A stretch of 64,000 nucleotides of DNA from positions 248,001 to 312,000 of the forward strand of contig JAQFWX010000029.1 in the NCBI GenBank assembly GCA_027605045.1. The letters run 5' to 3'. Made by a program: the position numbers and the translations under genes. This DNA is from Phallus indusiatus (taxonomy: Eukaryota > Basidiomycota > Agaricomycetes > Phallales > Phallaceae). Positions 61,001 to 64,000 of this stretch are shown here, piece after piece. The notes beneath the pieces were generated by a model. The model did no database searches and was not told where the DNA came from. It saw only the letters and a program-made list of their open reading frames with translations. How positions within the stretch are numbered: position 1 is the stretch's first letter; each line of letters begins with the position of its first letter.

Positions 61001-61196
61001 ATGGGACCAACTACCGAAGAAGAGAAAAAGGAAATGAGCAAAGTGCCGTACATAAACATACTTGGTGCAGTTGCTTACCTAGCAATAGCCACACGCCCAG
61101 ATATTGCATACGCAGTCAGTGTCCTGTCTCGATTTAGCAAATCGCCGGGTCCACAACACTGGATCGCCCTAAAGAGACTGCTGCGTTATCTGAAAG

Positions 61197-61537
61197 TAAG
61201 GATCTCAACGGGTATGGCACTCGGATACGGGTACCCTATCCGCGGGTATTGACAGTCACAGATCTCATACCATACCCGAACGGATATTTTAAGCACTGGG
61301 TACCCTTATGCGGGTACCTGTGCGGGTACGGGTATTACCCGCGGGTTTGGCTTAGTTTACTATATAATTATTGTGTATATACAAACGGGTACCCTTAAAA
61401 TTCCACATTTTCAGAGTCATACCCTTACGGGTAATTAAGCGCCGGGTACCTGTACCCACGGGTAGCAATATCCACGGGTGGGGGTATGGGTATCCGAGGG
61501 TATTACCCGCAATACCCATTACCCGTTGAGACCCTTA
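61197..61537. mobile_element. 341-bp hAT-type MITE, copy D (in copia RT/RNase H)
   Basis: Flanked by the exact 8-bp duplication TCTGAAAG at 61189-61196 and 61538-61545. It differs from the other three copies at five positions by eye (for example AGCACTGGG for AGCGCCGGG), so it is the oldest or a separate lineage. Confidence 0.97.
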
Positions 61538-62078
61538 TCTGAAAGGGACGATGGACTACAAAATCAAGTACGCACCTGATCCGACATCATCAGAACTATT
61601 TGCCTCCTACAGCGATGCTGACCACGGTGGCAACCCAGATAACAAACGATCAACAACCGGATTCGTCATAAAGATGGGAACCGGTGCGATCAGTTGGATG
61701 AGCCGATTACAGCCCTTTGTCACCCTCTCAACCACAGAGGCCGAATATGTCGCCGCAGTCTCTACAGCGCAAGAGATATTGTGGCTTCGAAACCTCTTCA
61801 CTGAATTCGGACACAAGTTCCGTTCGCCATCCACGTTATACATCGATAATCAATCAGCACTGTCAGTAGCTAAGAACCCAGAACACCACGGTCGGGTAAA
61901 ACATCTCGACTTACGATTCTATTGGTTGTGCGACGAGGTTGCGAAAGAAGTCATAAAAGTCGAGTACACCCCGACAGAGCACATGCCCGCCGATGGTTTA
62001 ACGAAGCCTCTATCTGGTTCAAAATTGTCGGACATGACCCAGCTATTCAGTCTAACGACGTGATTTATCGAGGGGGAG

Positions 62079-62258
62079 TGTTGGAATTACGATATAATCA
62101 CTAGTTAGATAGTAGATAACACGCATCACGACGCGTAACATGTAACCTGGGGCGCCGGGCAAAAGACTGACGTCTTTTGACCGTTGCATCCCAGGTATGT
62201 AAACTACAGCAATTAATATGACGTCTTTTGACTGTTGCATCCCAGTGCACGTTCAACA
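62079..62258 (+). repeat. Copia 3' LTR (180 bp)
   Basis: Same length as the 5' LTR with about seven substitutions, several being C/T or G/A changes. Polypurine tract GAGGGGGAG immediately upstream. Confidence 0.95.
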
Positions 62259-62411
62259 TTTTTGAGATGATGCAGGGTCCCATTTAAACCGGGTAATAAA
62301 AGCACTGTTCTCATCGCAGTTTGCATTGCTGTAGAGAGTGATGTCCACCATTACTGCGTTCGTCGCACTAAGAGCGAGGGTCAAAAACGGTATGGCAAAT
62401 TTCCACTGCAT

Positions 62412-63760
62412 TGTCTTGTGGAACAAAGTAAGTGAATATATATGCGTGCAATTAAAATTTAAAACGGAGACTGACAAGTTAACGAGTTCAGAATGATTAT
62501 TGTAACAAGCGTGAGGTGACCGAAGACTTGAAACTCTAGTAGAGAAATTTTAACAGAATCCGCGTCATTGTGCGAATGCTCTCATGGAATTGATAATCCT
62601 ACCTAAAAATCTATATCATTATGGGTACTATGAAGATAGATCAAGGTTGATAAAAGCATACCTTGTTCGCAATAACGAGTTTGTGGGGATTGAATTCTAT
62701 AAAATGAGATTTTGAGTTTATATAATTATAGCTGCATGCCTTAAAATCAAAATCCGAGGGCTCCAAACGCTCCAAGTTCTGCTTATCTTGCGACACGGTG
62801 CCAACCCATGTCACATGATATTTGTTGGGGTGATCCTTAGTTTGTCGTTCAATTGTAACTTCTGAAGAATGTTTAGAAAGAAGCAAAAAGAAGTAAAAAA
62901 AGAACAGGGACAACGGATCTGCCAAACGGCATAATCGTAATGAAATTGACAGTCATGACTCATATGACAGCATTGAAATGATATAGCGAACCTATAGCAG
63001 GTACTCCGCTCTTCACTCGAACCTTTTTCCGTGTTCTTCTGAATCATCGTGCTTCATGATCTCCTTCTGATTAATCTGTACGGTTGATATCCAAAAGTTC
63101 GTAAGCAATCATAAGCAACAACACAAAATAGAATCTCCAAAAACCGTATCTCAATGGCATACAGATTTGACCAGCTTGATAACGGGTTCTCCCTCAGAAG
63201 AAGTGTTATGGAACTGACACTTAAAATATATCATACAGAGAATCTCGGAAATTTTTTTAACAGACAGACAGCGCCAAATTAATAAAAAAAGTTGAAACTT
63301 CTATCAGACCCACGCACGAAAAGATGGCCTTTATTGATCGGAAGGTTAAGAAAGAATGGCGAAATCAAGTTCAGAAGAGAATTGGAGGCACGTTGGAATG
63401 AGCGGAGGTTGGGGTGAACGAATGAGCAAGTTGAAGAATCTGTTCATGTGGGCGTGCTTTCTCTCATGACAACCTTCCTATTCCTCTTTTGGGTAAACCT
63501 GGGCACGATTTTTCTCATAACTTCCAGGCTGTTGTTCTATGGGGAACCAACTTTGGTTGCACGAGTCACATATCGGGGTACTTGTTCATAGACGCAACAC
63601 TGAGGTGAAGTCAATTCCAAATGAGATGTTCTCGCACATACGATGTGAACTCTCGTGAAAGCGCGACGAAAGTCTGGAATGGCTGAGATCATGATATACT
63701 TATCGGCGGTTGGGAAGTTTCGGGGATGGTCTGAAGTTGGTTGCAGTTCCAATTAGAACC
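62412..63760. repeat. Upstream flank of SSP-3, copy II of the tandem duplication
   Basis: Matches 41933-42047 plus 55069-56290 in order and orientation, with many substitutions and indels. It should hold the SSP-3 promoter, but no clear TATA box is placed. No coding region is supported; short frames here are chance. Confidence 0.75.
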
Positions 63761-63938
63761 CGGCTGGGAGGTTATGCAACTCAATTCACCGTAGCCACCC
63801 GCCAGACCAATTTAGGGACCGTGATGGCGTTCCTTTAAGTCTATAAATTTACGTATATGTATTTCATAGCAATACTATATCGATACTACGCAGCAAGATT
63901 GTTTCTTTTCTATCAAAAGGCTGTCAACATTCGAATCG

Positions 63939-64000
63939 ATGGATCATCAAAAAAAAGATGATACTCGTTATCCGCTTGTAAAACAATGGTAAATAGTTTC
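63939..64000 (+). CDS. Possible first exon of a gene running off the window
   Basis: An ATG at 63939 opens MDHQKKDDTRYPLVKQ and could splice at GTAAAT just before the window end. A TATA-like CTATAAATT lies near 63840. Too short to identify; could be chance. Confidence 0.2.

Larger units (their letters stand above)
57082..62063 (+). pseudogene. Copia gag-pol polyprotein, interrupted by two MITEs
   Basis: The frame begins MSGFDSTKKSFDNLTGTPSN (gag), and a zinc knuckle CTWCSRPNHIEDNC lies after MITE C. Protease has WNTDTGASRNM. The integrase finger is WHRRCAHISSEK ... CEPCISGK, and its core residues lie in YSDLKGPM, DDEGGEYMGNEF and AYQNGVAERVNRT. RT includes GSRWVFKVKRNSDG, KSVDVSSAFLNGDLEDEVYM, ALYGLKQAGREW and the FVDD catalytic box. 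RNase H follows MITE D (SYSDADHGGNP, STTEAEYVA, YIDNQSALSVAKNP). Leaving out both MITEs with one target copy each gives 1427 codons without a stop, a typical length. As it stands, translation ends at or just after the first MITE, so the element needs help from elsewhere. Confidence 0.93.
56776..62258 (+). mobile_element. Full-length Ty1/copia LTR retrotransposon containing two MITEs
   Basis: Two 180-bp LTRs (TGTTGG...TTCAACA) and a 5-bp target duplication TTTTT at 56771-56775 and 62259-62263. Internal order is gag, zinc knuckle, protease, integrase, RT, RNase H, which defines copia. A primer site follows the 5' LTR and a polypurine tract GAGGGGGAG (62070-62078) precedes the 3' LTR. The LTRs differ at about seven positions of 180 by eye, so it is older than the gypsy insertion, yet the polyprotein frame is still open apart from the two MITEs. 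Confidence 0.96.
56525..62411 (-). pseudogene. Small secreted six-cysteine protein gene (SSP-3) split by the copia element
   Basis: On the minus strand the 5' part (62411-62259) encodes a signal peptide (MQWKFAIPFLTLALSATNAV) and DITLYSNANCDENS up to the target site. The 3' part (56770-56525) carries on with CVTWPQ, LASGLGCNYLATYTNSDC and LVCYDNATFHS to a stop. Between them sits the 5.5-kb copia element. Leaving out the element and one 5-bp target copy gives an open 132-codon frame with six cysteines at 32, 52, 74, 85, 102 and 116, nearly the spacing of SSP-1. So the gene was intact when hit. The present allele would give at most a truncated secreted peptide of about 50 residues plus read-through into the LTR. 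Confidence 0.88.

Noticed and set aside
56771..62263. Doubt whether TTTTT is a true target duplication, as it is homopolymeric
   Set aside because: The host gene frame is restored exactly by removing one copy, which supports it as a real 5-bp duplication.

Overview
The window is fungal DNA, almost certainly from a mushroom-forming basidiomycete (Agaricomycetes). Genes carry many short GT-AG introns (mostly about 45-75 nt). Several families are typical of that group: a FunK1-type kinase, F-box/LRR-like proteins, a DUF6533-type membrane protein, small cysteine-rich secreted proteins, expansin-like double-psi beta-barrel proteins and a GH79 glycosidase. I cannot name the species.

Layout. 1.9-8.3 kb holds three F-box-type genes; the first is a pseudogene split by a 736-bp hAT-type element. 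8.4-8.9 kb is a small secreted protein (SSP) gene. 11.8-20.7 kb is the most ordinary part: an HSL-type alpha/beta hydrolase, the exocyst subunit Exo70 (divergent with the hydrolase), a long low-complexity protein and a secreted GH79 enzyme. 23.3-30.1 kb holds a DUF6533-like gene, a second SSP gene and a membrane-anchored short-chain dehydrogenase. 30.6-33.5 kb is a FunK1 kinase gene whose only visible lesion is a 341-bp hAT-type miniature element (MITE). 33.6-39.7 kb is a direct tandem duplication of about 3 kb, each copy carrying one small secreted expansin-like gene. 39.9-41.8 kb is an APH/AIM9-like kinase gene with one apparent frameshift.

41.8-63.8 kb is a nest of transposable elements inside a tandemly duplicated SSP locus. 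A 13-kb Ty3/gypsy chromovirus (minus strand, two 264-bp LTRs, TSD TGACG) sits upstream of a decayed SSP copy. It carries an extra 602-codon ORF after pol, split by a structurally intact autonomous hAT transposon (43954-47503, 11-exon transposase of 834 aa). Its pol is also hit by a 341-bp MITE. A 5.5-kb Ty1/copia element (plus strand, two 180-bp LTRs, TSD TTTTT) lies inside the coding frame of another SSP gene and itself carries two more 341-bp MITEs.

Across the window six hAT-type insertions each have an 8-bp target duplication: one autonomous element, four 341-bp MITEs (three identical by eye) and one 736-bp element of another family. The MITE ends match the ends of the autonomous element at 17 of 20 positions, so a working driver and its likely passengers are both present. 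Removing each insertion with one target copy restores an open frame in the kinase gene, the copia polyprotein, the gypsy third ORF and the SSP gene. I infer that the activity is recent. The three SSP genes share a six-cysteine pattern and form a family I do not recognise.
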